Shown here: piece after piece, positions 1 through 9,199 of the stretch
Layout: every line of letters starts with the position of its first letter
How positions within the stretch are numbered: the first letter of the stretch is position 1
From: NORP240 sp038134485
Lineage (GTDB): Bacteria > Pseudomonadota > Gammaproteobacteria > Pseudomonadales > Pseudohongiellaceae
Length of the DNA stretch: 64,000 nt
Assembly: GCA_038134485.1 (NCBI GenBank)
Contig: JAYPVG010000003.1
Span: 1 to 64,000, forward strand
Direction: 5' to 3'
The notes under the pieces: generated by a model
Seen by the model: the letters and a program-made list of their open reading frames with translations, nothing else
Databases searched by the model: none
Told to the model about the DNA's origin: nothing
Position numbers and translations under genes: made by a program

Positions 1-55
<55 letters not shown>

Positions 56-129
56 ATAATCAAGGGCGCCTATTCTACTGCGTAACCCTTTTAAGTCAAG
101 ATTCCTTAATCACGCCTGACAGGCGGCCA

Positions 130-705
130 TTATTTGTCGCCAACAGATTGGCGATGAGCCCTCAAGTATCCTGAGGCATCGCGAAAATAAATGAACATGG
201 AATAAAGGCTGAGTAATGCCGCCACGTAGATTCCTGTGTAGCCAACCTGCAAATAAATCTCGGGCCCTTCAGGATCGCTGGCGAGAAGGACGATGATCGC
301 AAGCATCTGCACCGTCGTCTTTACCTTGCCGGCGTAAGCAACCGCAACTACGTCCCGATTTCCGCGACTCGCCATCCATTCGCGCAACGCGGAAACCAGA
401 ATCTCTCTGCCAATAATGATACTGACCGGTAAAATAAACCACGCAGTCGAGTAACTGGCTACTAGTAATACCAGCACCAGAGAAACCAGTAGCTTATCTG
501 CCACCGGATCAAGAAATGCCCCGAATTCGGACGTCTGCTTTAATTTCCTCGCAACATAACCGTCCAGCCAATCGGAAACACTGGCAACAGTGAAAAATGC
601 AGAGGCCCAGAGATAGTGATGGGGAAAATCTGCAAAATACAGTCCAACAACGACTGGCACCAGAGCGATTCTGCTTATTGTTATCGTATTCGCCAGATTG
701 ATCAT
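130..705 (-). CDS. pgsA: CDP-diacylglycerol-glycerol-3-phosphate 3-phosphatidyltransferase
   Basis: PgsA is the inner-membrane enzyme that makes phosphatidylglycerol phosphate from CDP-diacylglycerol and glycerol-3-phosphate, the committed step to phosphatidylglycerol and cardiolipin. The 191-residue protein has the complete CDP-alcohol phosphatidyltransferase signature: D45, D48-G49, A52-R53, G62, D66 and D70. Several hydrophobic membrane segments surround it, and the length is normal for the family. It lies 15 bp downstream of uvrC on the same strand and just upstream of tRNA-Gly, a conserved order. Nothing looks damaged. Confidence 0.97.
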   Translation of the reverse strand: MINLANTITISRIALVPVVVGLYFADFPHHYLWASAFFTVASVSDWLDGYVARKLKQTSEFGAFLDPVADKLLVSLVLVLLVASYSTAWFILPVSIIIGREILVSALREWMASRGNRDVVAVAYAGKVKTTVQMLAIIVLLASDPEGPEIYLQVGYTGIYVAALLSLYSMFIYFRDASGYLRAHRQSVGDK

Positions 706-720
706 GAATTCGAATTATGC

Positions 721-2595
721 CTAGTCATGATGCAGGTGGCTATAAATGGTTTCTGCAAGCTTCTTGCTAATCCCCCGGGTTTTCGCCAGATCATCCTGAC
801 TCGCGCGTCGGATGCCTTGTTGCCCGCCAAAATGTCGAAGCAATTCCCTGCGTCGATTGGGCCCCAGTCCCGGGATCGACTCCAAAGCAGATTTACGTCG
901 GGTCTTTTCTCGTCTGGCACGGTGCCCGGTGATCGCAAATCGATGTGCCTCGTCCCTTACCTGTTGCAAAAGGTGTAAAGCAGCCGAATCGGACAACAGC
1001 GCCAACTCTTTGAAATAGCCGTCGCTGTCAGCCAGATAGAGAGTTTCCTGCCCCGCACGCCGGCTTATACCTTTGGCTATACCCAGCAAGGTAACGCCCT
1101 GCAGCTGGAATTTGTTCAGCGTTTCAAGAGCCTGCTTGATCTGCCCTTTTCCCCCGTCAATGAGAAGAATGTCGGGAATTTTGCCCATTCCGCCCTCTTC
1201 ACCCTTTGCCAATCGTTCAAATCGTCTGTCCAGCACTTGCAGCATAGCGCCGTAATCATCGCCAGGCTTGACACCCTCAATATTGAAACGCCGATAATCG
1301 CTTTTCACAGGACCGTTAATGTCAAAGACTACGCAGGAAGCAACAGTACTTTCACCTCCTGTGTGACTGATATCGAAGCACTCAATCCGCAGCGGAGATT
1401 CCGGCAGGCGCAATGCGTCCTGGAGCAACTGAAAGCGCTGCTGCATGTTTTGCTTGTTACTCACGTAACTGGCAAGAGCGGCTTTCGCATTGGTAGACGC
1501 CAGTTCCAGCCAACGTGCCCTGTGTCCTCGCACCTGATGGGACAACTTGATTTTTCGACCCGCACAGTAACAAAGCGCCTCGCCTAGTTGCTCAAGATCC
1601 TCAAGAGCAGCACTTACAATCAACTCAGCAGGAATATTCCGCGCACTGCCGCGTTCTTGGGTATTCAGATAATACTGGCCAATAAAGGCAGATATTAGCT
1701 GAGATTCATTTTCTATAATCTTGATTTTGTTATAGTAATTCTTGCTCCCAATAATTCTACCTGCACGGGAGTAGATGACATGCACGCAATAGTAAGGGGC
1801 CTGGATCGAAGCTGCGAGAATATCAGCATCGCCACCCTGATTGGCCACATGCTGTTGCTCCTGAATCCGTCTCAAGTCGATTATCTGATCCCGTAACCGG
1901 GCCGCCTTTTCGAAATCCAGACCCTCTGATGCTTTATCCATGCTTGCTGACAATTCACGCGTCAGGTCATCGCTCTTCCCTTCGAGAAACATCTGCGAAT
2001 ACTTGACGTCTCGTGCGTAATCTTCAGTAGAAATCAACCCAACACAGGGGGCCGTACAGCGTTCGATCTGGAACTGCAGGCAGGGCCGGGAACGATTACT
2101 AAAATAACTGTCTTCGCACTGTCTGACTCGAAAGACTTTCTGCAGTATTTGCAGGGTATCCCTCGTTGCATGAGCGCTGGGATAAGGCCCATACAGAGCG
2201 CCCTCACGCCTTCGAGACCCGCGGTAAAAAGCCAACCTGGGATACTCCTCCTTATCAGTCAGTAGTATGTACGGATAAGATTTGTCGTCTCTAAGCTGAA
2301 TGTTATACGCGGGCTTGTGAGTCTTGATCAGACTTTGCTCCAGTAACAATGCCTCGGTCTCACTGGATGTGATAGTGATCTCTATATCCGCCACCTTCGC
2401 CACCATAGCCATGGTTTTGGTGGTCAGGCCACTGGCTCGAAAATAGCTTCCTACCCGATTCTTGAGATTTCTGGCCTTGCCGATATAAAGCACCTTACCG
2501 TTCACATCCAGCATGCGATAAACACCCGGCCTCGAAGTCAATGATTTGAGGAAGGTCTTGTGATCAAATGGCTTTTCTATCGGCTGAGTAGGCAT
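721..2595 (-). CDS. uvrC: UvrABC excinuclease subunit C
   Basis: UvrC makes the dual incisions of nucleotide excision repair after UvrA and UvrB have marked a lesion. The 624-residue protein has the GIY-YIG nuclease at the N-terminus (GVY 24-26, YIG 37-39) and four cysteines C160, C172, C180 and C184. Their 12-8-4 spacing matches the iron-sulfur cluster cysteines of E. coli UvrC. A UvrB-binding UVR segment lies near 204-245. The RNase H-like C-terminal nuclease contains an ECFDISHTGGE motif, and a helix-hairpin-helix pair (SIPGLGPNRR) lies near the end. It sits between the GacA/UvrY-type regulator and pgsA, as in enterobacteria. Length is close to the usual 610 residues. Confidence 0.98.
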   Translation of the reverse strand: MPTQPIEKPFDHKTFLKSLTSRPGVYRMLDVNGKVLYIGKARNLKNRVGSYFRASGLTTKTMAMVAKVADIEITITSSETEALLLEQSLIKTHKPAYNIQLRDDKSYPYILLTDKEEYPRLAFYRGSRRREGALYGPYPSAHATRDTLQILQKVFRVRQCEDSYFSNRSRPCLQFQIERCTAPCVGLISTEDYARDVKYSQMFLEGKSDDLTRELSASMDKASEGLDFEKAARLRDQIIDLRRIQEQQHVANQGGDADILAASIQAPYYCVHVIYSRAGRIIGSKNYYNKIKIIENESQLISAFIGQYYLNTQERGSARNIPAELIVSAALEDLEQLGEALCYCAGRKIKLSHQVRGHRARWLELASTNAKAALASYVSNKQNMQQRFQLLQDALRLPESPLRIECFDISHTGGESTVASCVVFDINGPVKSDYRRFNIEGVKPGDDYGAMLQVLDRRFERLAKGEEGGMGKIPDILLIDGGKGQIKQALETLNKFQLQGVTLLGIAKGISRRAGQETLYLADSDGYFKELALLSDSAALHLLQQVRDEAHRFAITGHRARREKTRRKSALESIPGLGPNRRRELLRHFGGQQGIRRASQDDLAKTRGISKKLAETIYSHLHHD

Positions 2596-2667
2596 GGAAT
2601 AACAGATAGTTAATCAATCTCCACGGTGACTGTAGGCATTCACCGCTGGTAGAAATTATTACACGAC

Positions 2668-2683
2668 AGCACTAAAAAGTGCT
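2668..2683. other. small hairpin between regulator gene and uvrC
   Basis: A perfect 6-bp inverted repeat, AGCACT and AGTGCT with an AAAA loop, lies in the 151-bp space between the response regulator stop and the uvrC start. There is no T-run, so it is not a classical intrinsic terminator. It could mark an RNA processing or attenuation point, or be chance. Confidence 0.3.
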
Positions 2684-2746
2684 CAAGGGATTGGTAATCC
2701 GTTAAACTTCTGCCTGAAAATTCTGAGCCCCCGGCAAAGCAGAGGC

Positions 2747-3481
2747 TCAAGCGGTCTTGAGGTGCTCTCCGTATGCGATGTAATCCTCAGAGGTCTCGCA
2801 AACTCCGTTTTTCATCGCCAGGATGGTTAATTCAACATCGCTTCGGATGCCAAGCTTTTCAAAGATACGATAGCGGTAGGTATACACCGTCTTGGGACTA
2901 ATCTTGAGCAGTTCAGCAATCGCGCTTACCTTGCTACCATCTGATAACGCCATGGCAATCTGTAATTCGCGCCTTGAAAGCCGGTCAAATAAAACTTTTC
3001 TTCGAATTCCACCTCTCCGTCTCCTGGCAAATGGATCGACGCCTAGCTTGGTGGCGACGGATGGCGTCACGTAGCGCTGGCCCGCATGCACTTTTCTGAC
3101 CGCAAGCAACAGCTCATTAACACCCTCTGTTTTGGTTATAAACGCTTTCGCACCAGCAGCCAGCATGCGGGAAGGAATTACGCCGACATCGATCGACGAC
3201 ATACCAATGATGCGCGCCATCGGGTTGCGCCCTATGATGCGGTGGGTAGCTTCGATACCCCCTATCCCGGGCATTTTTACATCCATCAGGATCACGTCCG
3301 GCTTCAAATAATTGAGGACTTCCAGGGCCCGCTCCCCGCTTTCAGCGCAGCCCAAAACCTCCATGTCATCCTCATCATTCAATAAACGTGTAATGCCAGC
3401 ACTCATAAGATTGTGGTCGTCTACCACCAACAGCTTGATTTTTAAATTCTCTAAATTACTTGATAAATGATCTGCATCCAT
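2747..3481 (-). CDS. uvrY: GacA/UvrY-type LuxR-family response regulator
   Basis: This is the DNA-binding response regulator of the BarA/UvrY (GacS/GacA) system, which drives the small RNAs that titrate CsrA/RsmA. The receiver domain has acidic D21-D22, phosphoacceptor D67 (LMDVKMPG) and K117. The C-terminal LuxR helix-turn-helix (about 168-225) reads KISPKTVYTYRYRIFEKL, very close to GacA. It is longer (244) than typical GacA (about 214), with about 14 extra residues at each end and an arginine-rich linker (R153-R156, RGGIRRK) between the domains. Its position upstream of uvrC is the classic uvrY-uvrC arrangement, which supports orthology. No sensor kinase is in the window. Confidence 0.9.
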   Translation of the reverse strand: MDADHLSSNLENLKIKLLVVDDHNLMSAGITRLLNDEDDMEVLGCAESGERALEVLNYLKPDVILMDVKMPGIGGIEATHRIIGRNPMARIIGMSSIDVGVIPSRMLAAGAKAFITKTEGVNELLLAVRKVHAGQRYVTPSVATKLGVDPFARRRRGGIRRKVLFDRLSRRELQIAMALSDGSKVSAIAELLKISPKTVYTYRYRIFEKLGIRSDVELTILAMKNGVCETSEDYIAYGEHLKTA

Positions 3482-3757
3482 TTGTTTTCCCGATACTTTA
3501 GAATTCTATCGATACGGCAAGTCAGTTTCATCAGTCACAGTTAAATGATTTCTTTATATCCGCCTGCCAGAAAATTTGTGCGATTACAGTAAAGCTTTGT
3601 CGGTTACTCAAGTCTGGAGGACTCTTATTCAGATGTGCTTGCTTCGACAGACCAGCGCAGTTCAAGAGCCTTACAAAACGTTGTATCGGTAGCGGAGCAG
3701 ATGTCTTAATGCGAGATTGATAATCAGGTAATTCGGCGGGATCCCATGATCGGGTTC

Positions 3758-4783
3758 TCAAATAATTCGTACTTCCGGCTCGAGGCGCACTCCAAAGCGG
3801 TCCAGAACCGATTTCCGCATGTCCCGCGCCAACTTCAGTAATTCGCTACCAGACGCACCTCCGTGATTAACAAGTACCACGGCATGTTCTGCATGTACCC
3901 CACACGCGCCTTCGCGTCGACCTTTCCAGCCAGCCTGTTCCAGAAACCAGGCCGCTGGCACTTTGACCATGTGGGGCACATCGGGCTCAGGATAAGCAGG
4001 AACGGAATTAAAGCTCGCACAAAGTTCCTGATAGGCCTCATTACTGATAACTGGGTTCTTGAAGAAGCTTCCGCAGTTAGGCAGGAATCCAGGATCCGGT
4101 AACTTTCGCTTTCTGATCGCCATCACCGCTGCCGCCACTTGCCTGGGAGTCGGTTTGTCCAGCGATTTTCTCTTGTCCAGTTCCTCGGCCAGAGACTGAT
4201 ACTCGGTTCGCGTCTGAGGCGTGCGGCTTAACTGCAAAGTAACGGAAGTCACTATCAATTCGCCGGGCGCACCTTTCTTGAATATGCTGTCACGGTAACC
4301 GAAAAGGCAGTCTTCCCTGTTAAATTTACAGATCTCGCCCGAGTTAATTTCCAGCGCCTCGAGACTGACAAAGACATCCGAAATCTCCACACCGTAGGCA
4401 CCAATATTTTGAATTGGCGCTGCACCAACTGTCCCGGGAATGAGAGCCAGGTTTTCCACCCCGCATAATTTCTGATCGAGACTTTGCATTACAAACCTAT
4501 GCCAGTTTTCACCGGCACCGAGTTGCACCTGTACCACATCAGCATCTTGTTCCACTGAGGACATTCCCGACAGGCTGATATGAATCACCAGACCGTGATA
4601 GTCCTCACTAAACAACATATTGCTCCCATCACCGAGGACAAGTACCGGCATATTTTTTTCATTAGCATAGTCCAGAGCTTGCAACAGGGAATTCAAGTCT
4701 GCCACTTCACAAAACGCGGCAGCTTTACAGTTAACCGCAAAACTATTGTGTTTAATCAGATCAAAATTGCGAATTAGATTCAT
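3758..4783 (-). CDS. murB: UDP-N-acetylenolpyruvoylglucosamine reductase
   Basis: MurB is the cytoplasmic flavoenzyme that reduces UDP-GlcNAc-enolpyruvate to UDP-MurNAc with NADPH, the second committed step of peptidoglycan precursor synthesis. It is the E. coli-like type I form with the FAD-binding loop LGDGSNMLF, the YRDS motif, the catalytic serine in CGSFFKNP and the glutamate in LEPEVR. The reading frame is open to an ATG at 4819, but I prefer the ATG at 4783, which begins MNLIRNFDLIKHNSF and matches the usual family N-terminus. It follows the tyrosine phosphatase gene, the kdsB-ptp-murB order of Pseudomonas. The 276 bp downstream hold no convincing gene. Confidence 0.96.
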   Translation of the reverse strand: MNLIRNFDLIKHNSFAVNCKAAAFCEVADLNSLLQALDYANEKNMPVLVLGDGSNMLFSEDYHGLVIHISLSGMSSVEQDADVVQVQLGAGENWHRFVMQSLDQKLCGVENLALIPGTVGAAPIQNIGAYGVEISDVFVSLEALEINSGEICKFNREDCLFGYRDSIFKKGAPGELIVTSVTLQLSRTPQTRTEYQSLAEELDKRKSLDKPTPRQVAAAVMAIRKRKLPDPGFLPNCGSFFKNPVISNEAYQELCASFNSVPAYPEPDVPHMVKVPAAWFLEQAGWKGRREGACGVHAEHAVVLVNHGGASGSELLKLARDMRKSVLDRFGVRLEPEVRII

Positions 4784-4843
4784 GAGGCTTAGCTTGACAG
4801 GTTCCGTTACCGAGCGCATCCGCTCAATTACTGCGTGCTACTG

Positions 4844-5356
4844 TTAGTTCTGCAAGTGGCGCTGGATCAATGCTTCCAGCAGACCATCGGCCGCATCCTC
4901 CACCATATCCAGCACCAGTTCAAAGCCTTCTCCACCGCTATAGTACGGGTCCGGAACTTCATTCTCATCACGGGCGGCGTAATCCATGAAAAGCTCGATA
5001 CGACAATTGGTTGCCGAAGGTCGTGCCGATTCCAGGGCAGCCAGATTGTCACAGTCCATTGCAAGCAGGTAGTCAAATTCGAAAAAATCTTGCTGCCGTA
5101 CCCGGCGGGCAACAAGATGCTCCAGTTGATACCCCCTGGCACTCGCGGCGTTCGAAGTTCTTCTATCAGGAGGCGAACCGACGTGCCAGTCGCCTGTTCC
5201 GGCAGAATCTACCAGAATCTTATTCTGCAGACTGCAAGACTCTATTCGCTGAAGAAATACACCATGAGCAGTTGGCGAACGGCATATATTACCGAGACAG
5301 ACCATCAGGACCCTGACCATCCCGTCGTCGCTATTGAGTGGGATGTTGTCCTTCAT
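4844..5356 (-). CDS. low-molecular-weight protein-tyrosine phosphatase
   Basis: This is a cytoplasmic phosphatase of the LMW-PTP/arsenate-reductase fold. The CX5R phosphate loop CLGNICRS lies at the N-terminus and the general-acid motif DPYYSGG near the C-terminus. In many gammaproteobacteria such enzymes regulate exopolysaccharide tyrosine kinases, but none is in view here. The frame is open to 5407, overlapping kdsB. The ATG at 5356 lies just past the kdsB stop and has a GGAAG about 12 nt upstream. An ATG at 5320 (MVRVLMVCLGN) matches the family length of about 155 residues and is the main alternative. It belongs to the lpxK-kdsB-ptp-murB run. Confidence 0.92.
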   Translation of the reverse strand: MKDNIPLNSDDGMVRVLMVCLGNICRSPTAHGVFLQRIESCSLQNKILVDSAGTGDWHVGSPPDRRTSNAASARGYQLEHLVARRVRQQDFFEFDYLLAMDCDNLAALESARPSATNCRIELFMDYAARDENEVPDPYYSGGEGFELVLDMVEDAADGLLEALIQRHLQN

Positions 5357-5360
5357 GGTG

Positions 5361-6101
5361 TTAGCTAGCTTCCGCTCCCAATATTTTACGAACGGCCAAT
5401 AGATCACGTTCGGTGTCTATGCCGGCCGGAATATTTTCGCAAGATGGTGCCATGTGTATTTTGATACCATTGGAAAGAGCTCTTAATTGCTCCAATTTTT
5501 CCTGTACCTCTAGCTGGCTGGGAGGCCAACTTACAAAATCTTGTAAAGTGGCGACCCTATACGCATAAATGCCAATATGACGAAGGCAATTTTTTGCCTG
5601 TGCACTACTGCCATGAGGTATCGTGGCCCTGCTGAAATACAATGCATAGCCATTAGCGTCACAAACAACCTTCACTGCGTTCGGATTGGCAATTTCGTCA
5701 TTCTCAGAGATGGCTTCAAAAAGCGAGGCGATTCCGGCTTCAGCGTGCTTTTCTAAATTTATTGCGACCTGATTAATAGCGGCCGGCGGAATCAATGGTT
5801 CATCACCCTGAACGTTAACCATGATCTCTTCGTCAGCAAGGCCAAGCCTGACAGCTACCTCGTGAATCCGATCAGTGCCCGAACGGTGATTGCCACTAGT
5901 CATTAGCACTGATGCCCCGAATCGCGCTGCTGCTTCCTCTATACGCTCATCGTCTGTCGCGATGTACACCGCCGAAGCATCGCTCTGCAAGGCGCGTTCA
6001 TAGACGTGCTGGATCATGGGCTTGCCGGCAATATCCAGTAGCGGCTTACCCGGCAATCGAGTTGCAGCAAATCGAGCGGGAATGACGACAGTAAATGTCA
6101 C
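5361..6101 (-). CDS. kdsB: 3-deoxy-manno-octulosonate cytidylyltransferase (CMP-KDO synthetase)
   Basis: KdsB activates KDO with CTP to give CMP-KDO, the donor for the inner core of lipopolysaccharide. The 246-residue protein opens with the nucleotidyltransferase signature PARFAATRLPGKPL, followed by YIATDDERI, a VQGDEPLI metal/nucleotide site and the C-terminal LRHIGIYAYR segment. Length is standard. Its start overlaps the end of the upstream Trm112-like gene by 4 bp (ATGA), so the two are probably translationally coupled. Together with lpxK and msbA it forms a lipid A/core synthesis and export cluster. Confidence 0.98.
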   Translation of the reverse strand: MTFTVVIPARFAATRLPGKPLLDIAGKPMIQHVYERALQSDASAVYIATDDERIEEAAARFGASVLMTSGNHRSGTDRIHEVAVRLGLADEEIMVNVQGDEPLIPPAAINQVAINLEKHAEAGIASLFEAISENDEIANPNAVKVVCDANGYALYFSRATIPHGSSAQAKNCLRHIGIYAYRVATLQDFVSWPPSQLEVQEKLEQLRALSNGIKIHMAPSCENIPAGIDTERDLLAVRKILGAEAS

Positions 6102-6292
6102 CGGTATTTTTCCCGTTCTTCCTCGGACAGGGACCTGGCTTGCTCAACAAGCATAACCGGTATGTCTTCTAGAATCGGAAATGCCAGTCGATCTGCGCAA
6201 CAAATTAGCTCTTTGGCAAGCTTGTCAAAAATTAATTCGCCCTTGCACACGGGACAAACCAAGATACCTAGCAACTTCTGATCAAGACTCAT
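6098..6292 (-). CDS. ycaR: Trm112/YcaR-family small zinc-binding-type protein
   Basis: This 64-residue protein of the UPF0434/Trm112 family lies between lpxK and kdsB, its usual place in gammaproteobacteria. It begins LLGILVCPVCKGEL, one zinc-knuckle-like CxxC pair. Only one CxxC pair is clear; CCAD follows near residue 31. The family fold is known from Trm112, an activator of methyltransferases, but the bacterial role is not established. It overlaps kdsB by 4 bp and follows lpxK by 28 bp. Confidence 0.92.
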   Translation of the reverse strand: MSLDQKLLGILVCPVCKGELIFDKLAKELICCADRLAFPILEDIPVMLVEQARSLSEEEREKYR

Positions 6293-6320
6293 TGAAAGCT
6301 CTATAGTTTCTGAAGGGCTT

Positions 6321-7358
6321 CTAATTCACTACCTGCTTGCGCTGCTTCATCAGGTTTACTATCTCCTCGATGAGCCTGCCGACAAGTTCCTCTGGCAAGT
6401 CAACCTCAACGGTTAAGCACCAGAAGTTTGCGGCAGCAAACGGCTCGCATTTTACCGCATCCTTTTCAGTCATTACGACAGGTTGGCGCTCGTCTATTTC
6501 CAGCGCCTTGAAGTCCTTTTCGGAAAATGGATGGTGATCGGGAAAATCATGCCTTGTTACCTCGTAGGGTAACGTCGACAGCACATTAAAAAACCGATTG
6601 GGATTTCCAATTCCGGTAACGGCATGCACGTTAGTGCCAATATTAAATGGGGCACCTCTGAATGGCTTCTTTTCTCCACTTAGCAGGTTTACCAGGTAAG
6701 CAGGGTTCAATTCCATTTGATAGACCTTTTGAGTATCAGGAATTACATTGGCCTCTTTGACACTGCCGTTGACTACGACGAAAGATACTGAATCAAGGCG
6801 ACTCACCGGCTCTCGTAGCGGACCAGCCGGCAGACACCAGCGATTACCGAACAGTCTTTCGCCGTCAACCACAACTATTTCCAGGTCTCTCGGCAAGGCA
6901 TAGTGTTGCAGCCCGTCATCACTCAACACAACATCACACTGACGATTCGAACTCAGTTCCTGCAAAGCTTGCACCCGGTCAGGATCAACCACCATCGGAC
7001 AACCAAGCGTTCTGGCAATCAAGAGCGCTTCATCGCCAACTTCTTCAACAGGGGAGTCACTCTCAACCCAATAGGGATAGTGTGGCGCCTTACCCAGATA
7101 ACCACGACTGATTACTCCGGGCCTGAGTCCTGCTCGCTGCAATGCTTTCCCAAGACCTATGATGAAGGGAGTTTTTCCAGTGCCGCCAACTGTAATATTG
7201 CCAACCACCACAACTGGCAAAGGCGTGGTATTGGTTTTCGCGACGGAAGAATGGTAATTACGCCGCAACCATGCCAACAATCGAAATAGCAGCGAGAGCG
7301 GCCATAGCACGATAAGCCAGCCGTCTCCCCTATACCAGGACTCTTCGAGGGAACGCAT
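6321..7358 (-). CDS. lpxK: tetraacyldisaccharide 4'-kinase
   Basis: LpxK phosphorylates the 4' position of the lipid A disaccharide to give lipid IVA, using ATP at the inner face of the inner membrane. The 345-residue protein has an N-terminal hydrophobic anchor (about 13-30), the Walker A loop GNITVGGTGKT (53-63) and the DDGLQHY motif of the catalytic site. Its start abuts the msbA stop at 7358, so msbA and lpxK overlap by one base and are coupled as in E. coli. Confidence 0.97.
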   Translation of the reverse strand: MRSLEESWYRGDGWLIVLWPLSLLFRLLAWLRRNYHSSVAKTNTTPLPVVVVGNITVGGTGKTPFIIGLGKALQRAGLRPGVISRGYLGKAPHYPYWVESDSPVEEVGDEALLIARTLGCPMVVDPDRVQALQELSSNRQCDVVLSDDGLQHYALPRDLEIVVVDGERLFGNRWCLPAGPLREPVSRLDSVSFVVVNGSVKEANVIPDTQKVYQMELNPAYLVNLLSGEKKPFRGAPFNIGTNVHAVTGIGNPNRFFNVLSTLPYEVTRHDFPDHHPFSEKDFKALEIDERQPVVMTEKDAVKCEPFAAANFWCLTVEVDLPEELVGRLIEEIVNLMKQRKQVVN

Positions 7359-9199
7359 TAATCCCTCGCCTTGCTCGACTCAGAAAATTGCATGCGATGA
7401 AGTTTCGCATATTGCTGATTTAGTTCAAGTAGATCCCGGTGGGTTCCCGATTCGATTATTCTGCCACTATCCATCACCAGAATAAGATCAGCGTTCTCCA
7501 CCGTAGAAAGACGATGGGCTATGACAATCGTGGTTCGACCCTTCATAAGCGCAGCCAATGCATTCTGGATATGCTGTTCAGATTCGGAGTCCAATGCCGA
7601 TGTCGCTTCATCCATAATGAGCAAAGGCGCATCTTTGAGCAAGGCTCGTGCGATCGCTATACGCTGTCGCTGGCCACCAGATAGTTGACTACCCTCATCC
7701 CCAACTTCGGTATCTATACCTTCTGGCAACTCAGAAACAAACTCCATAACTTGGGCATTTTCTGCAGCCTCAATAATCTTATTTCGATCCACGCTACCGA
7801 GACTGCCATAGGCAATGTTTTCAGCTACGGTAGCATTGAAAAGCACTACCTGCTGAGACACCAGAGCAATCTGGTTTCTGAGATCTGCCAGGGAATAGGC
7901 AGAAATTGGCACGTCGTCAAGCAAAATCTGGCCTTCATTACAGTCATAGAAGCGCGGGATCAGACTGGCCAATGTTGACTTGCCGCTGCCAGATTTGCCC
8001 ACAAGTGCGATCACCTGGCCCGGGCTGGCCTCGAACGAGACATCATGCAATGCCACTAAATCGCGGCCGTAGGAAAATGTAACATCCTTGAACTCCAATT
8101 TTCCTATCACACGGTCGACGTGGAAGTCTCCCCGGTCTCTTTCTCTTTTTTCGTCCATCAGCCCGAATATGCTTTCCGCGGCTGACAATCCCCGCTGTAT
8201 AACGGAATTAACCTGAGACAACTGCCGGATCGGTTTGGCCAGCAAACCTGCCATGGTCAGAAAAGCAACAAAGTCCCCGGCAGATTTGTCGGCGAAAAAG
8301 CTGGGGGTCATTGCCATCCAGACTAGCGTCGCCATTGCAATAGCGACAAACAACTGAATAAGCGGAGTACTGATGGATTGAGTTAATTCCATCTGCATGT
8401 TTTGTTTACGATTTCGCTCGCTGGCTCGGCGGAATTTTTCCGCAACAAAGTCCTGGGAGCCGAAGGTACGGACCACTCGATGCCCCTTTACCGTTTCATT
8501 GGTGATCTGAGTAACATCGCCCATGGAGTCCTGCATTTTAGTGGCGTACTTACGAAATCGCCTGGCTGCGGCGGAAACTGTAATTCCTACGACGGGAGCA
8601 ACAATCAGAAAGGTTAAACTTAGTTTCCAGTCCGTAATCAATAGCGCGACCAATAAGCCGATTACAGTGAGGCCCTCACGCATCGCCACGGTCAGCGCAG
8701 AGCTGGCGGCTCCCGTGATTTGAGTAACATCGTAGGTTATCTTGGAGACAATCTTGCCCGCGGTGCTTCGGTCATAATAGCTGACTGGCACATCCAGCAA
8801 ACGACCGATCATTTCGCAGCGTAATTTGTGAACCACATGATTCGACACGAGTGCAATACCGTAGCTACCCATGATGCCACCAATTCCGCGAACTACCACG
8901 ATTAGCACACACAGCAAGGGACTGAGAACTCTCAGTCGATCGAATTGTTCAGATTCTATCGCGTCAACAGTCCAGCCCAACCACTGCGCGGTCGCAACCG
9001 AGGTTGCGGCAAATATAAGATAACCGACGACGCTCATTTCAAATGCCAGCAGATGGGGCCTTACATAACGCAACAGGCGTTTGTATAAATCCCAGCTATC
9101 GTGAATTCGAATTTGGCGGTCCGAGTTCTTGTTTCTAGATTGGCTACTCAACGACTTTGATCGCCTGTGATTGTGTGTCAAGATTTTCAGCGGACTCAT
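7358..9199 (-). CDS. msbA: lipid A export ABC transporter, ATP-binding/permease
   Basis: MsbA is the homodimeric ABC flippase that moves core-lipid A across the inner membrane. It has a six-helix ABC exporter domain followed by an ATPase with Walker A GKSGSGKST, a Q-loop, signature LSGGQRQR, Walker B LLIMDEATSALD and H-loop IAHRLST. The N-terminus is uncertain. The frame is open to 9217, and the ATG at 9199 overlaps the upstream exbD gene by 56 bp. A TTG at 9151 would overlap exbD by only 8 bp, gives 597 residues and may be the true start. The first about 35 residues are polar and poorly conserved in character. It is directly followed by lpxK. Confidence 0.95.
   Translation of the reverse strand: MSPLKILTHNHRRSKSLSSQSRNKNSDRQIRIHDSWDLYKRLLRYVRPHLLAFEMSVVGYLIFAATSVATAQWLGWTVDAIESEQFDRLRVLSPLLCVLIVVVRGIGGIMGSYGIALVSNHVVHKLRCEMIGRLLDVPVSYYDRSTAGKIVSKITYDVTQITGAASSALTVAMREGLTVIGLLVALLITDWKLSLTFLIVAPVVGITVSAAARRFRKYATKMQDSMGDVTQITNETVKGHRVVRTFGSQDFVAEKFRRASERNRKQNMQMELTQSISTPLIQLFVAIAMATLVWMAMTPSFFADKSAGDFVAFLTMAGLLAKPIRQLSQVNSVIQRGLSAAESIFGLMDEKRERDRGDFHVDRVIGKLEFKDVTFSYGRDLVALHDVSFEASPGQVIALVGKSGSGKSTLASLIPRFYDCNEGQILLDDVPISAYSLADLRNQIALVSQQVVLFNATVAENIAYGSLGSVDRNKIIEAAENAQVMEFVSELPEGIDTEVGDEGSQLSGGQRQRIAIARALLKDAPLLIMDEATSALDSESEQHIQNALAALMKGRTTIVIAHRLSTVENADLILVMDSGRIIESGTHRDLLELNQQYAKLHRMQFSESSKARD

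Noticed and set aside
3531..3761. Small minus-strand open frame between murB and the response regulator
   Set aside because: It touches the murB stop, has no homology-like features and no ribosome site. The 276-bp space is best left without a gene.
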